23,416 nucleotides of DNA from an uncultured Clostridia bacterium (GTDB lineage Bacteria; Bacillota; Clostridia; Oscillospirales; Acutalibacteraceae), in NCBI GenBank assembly GCA_947629295.1, contig CANRDH010000007.1, positions 1 to 23,416 on the forward strand, written 5' to 3'. Each line of letters opens with the position of its first letter. The first letter of the stretch is position 1. Position numbers and translations under genes: made by a program. The notes beneath the pieces were generated by a model. It ran no database searches. It worked only from the letters and a program-made list of their open reading frames with translations, and was not told the origin of the DNA. Below are positions 23,121 through 23,416 of this stretch, piece by piece.

Positions 23121-23416
23121 ATGGAAAACACGACGAACAAAATCACACGGGAAACTCTCGACAAATTTAAAATATGGCTGAACATCGAGGAGCGGGGAAA
23201 CGGCACGATTCAGAAGTATCTGCGTGACCTGACGTCTTTTTCCGCATGGCTCGGCAGCAGAGAACTTGTGAAGGAAACCGTCTCAGGTTGGAAGGAGCAT
23301 TTGCTGGAAAACGGCTACAAACCCGTGACGGTAAACTCCATGCTTGCGGCGGTAAACACCTATTGCCGCTTTGCGGGACTTTGCATCAAGGTAAAATTCC
23401 TGCGTATTCAGCGGAA
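23121..23416 (+). CDS. Tyrosine recombinase/integrase, N-terminal part (3'-partial)
   Basis: The frame from ATG 23121 (site AGGGGG) is open to the end of the window, giving 98 residues. The sequence has the SAM-like core-binding pattern of phage-integrase/XerC-type recombinases: T-I-Q-K-Y-L-R-D-L-T-S-F-S-A-W-L, then V-S-G-W-K-E-H-L-L-E-N-G-Y-K-P-V-T-V-N-S-M-L-A-A-V-N-T-Y-C-R-F. The catalytic domain with the R-H-R-Y residues lies beyond the window. GC content and codon choice (many GCG, CTG, GGC, CGG codons) differ from the AT-rich secretion genes, which suggests separate acquisition. Whether it belongs to a mobile element flanking the locus cannot be seen. Confidence 0.85.
   Translation, partial: MENTTNKITRETLDKFKIWLNIEERGNGTIQKYLRDLTSFSAWLGSRELVKETVSGWKEHLLENGYKPVTVNSMLAAVNTYCRFAGLCIKVKFLRIQR

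Noticed and set aside
22979..23170. 63-codon frame overlapping the terminator and recombinase start
   Set aside because: It begins inside the terminator stem and conflicts with the recombinase frame, which has a ribosome site and family signature.

Overview
The window is AT-rich, Gram-positive-type DNA. It has strong AGGAGG-type ribosome sites, compact same-strand operons and a YukD/EssC/WXG100 gene set. This suggests a gut-type Firmicute of the Clostridia (Ruminococcus/Oscillospiraceae or Lachnospiraceae-like). The taxon is inferred from style only. Every convincing gene is on the + strand.

Layout. (1) 1-4029: the 3' part of a giant Ig-like repeat surface protein with a C-terminal membrane anchor, followed by a hairpin. 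(2) 4267-8426: a signalling and envelope operon. It encodes a Ser/Thr kinase with an outside TPR domain, a 43-residue membrane peptide, a membrane-anchored TPR/beta-domain protein and a membrane-anchored FHA protein. (3) 8625-15266: the secretion core. It encodes an EssC-type three-ATPase motor with N-terminal FHA domains, a LytTR regulator with a degenerate receiver, an unrecognised protein whose layout resembles EspG chaperones, and a YukD/EsaB ubiquitin-like protein. These genes are joined by 4-base stop/start overlaps. (4) 15449-21480: ten genes of the WXG100/helical-hairpin superfamily, some with and some without the W-x-G turn, interrupted by one leucine-rich lipoprotein and one membrane FHA protein. 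The last is a fusion to a long Gly/Ala-rich domain and is the best effector candidate. (5) 21546-22645: two tandem DUF4176-like proteins and a decayed PH-like/two-TM gene. (6) 22646-23416: a segment of different base composition with a strong bidirectional terminator and the start of a tyrosine recombinase.

Reading: this is a type VIIb-like (ESX/WXG100) secretion locus in which phospho-signalling parts are unusually prominent: one kinase, two separate FHA membrane proteins and an FHA-bearing motor. No EsaA, EssA or canonical EssB is visible. The kinase has the membrane layout of EssB (kinase fold inside, one TM, helical domain outside) but keeps the catalytic residues, so it may be the EssB counterpart. 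The LytTR regulator may act on a direct repeat, with the 21-bp spacing expected of LytTR sites, just upstream of the wxg100 promoter.

All calls come from reading motifs. No database search was possible.
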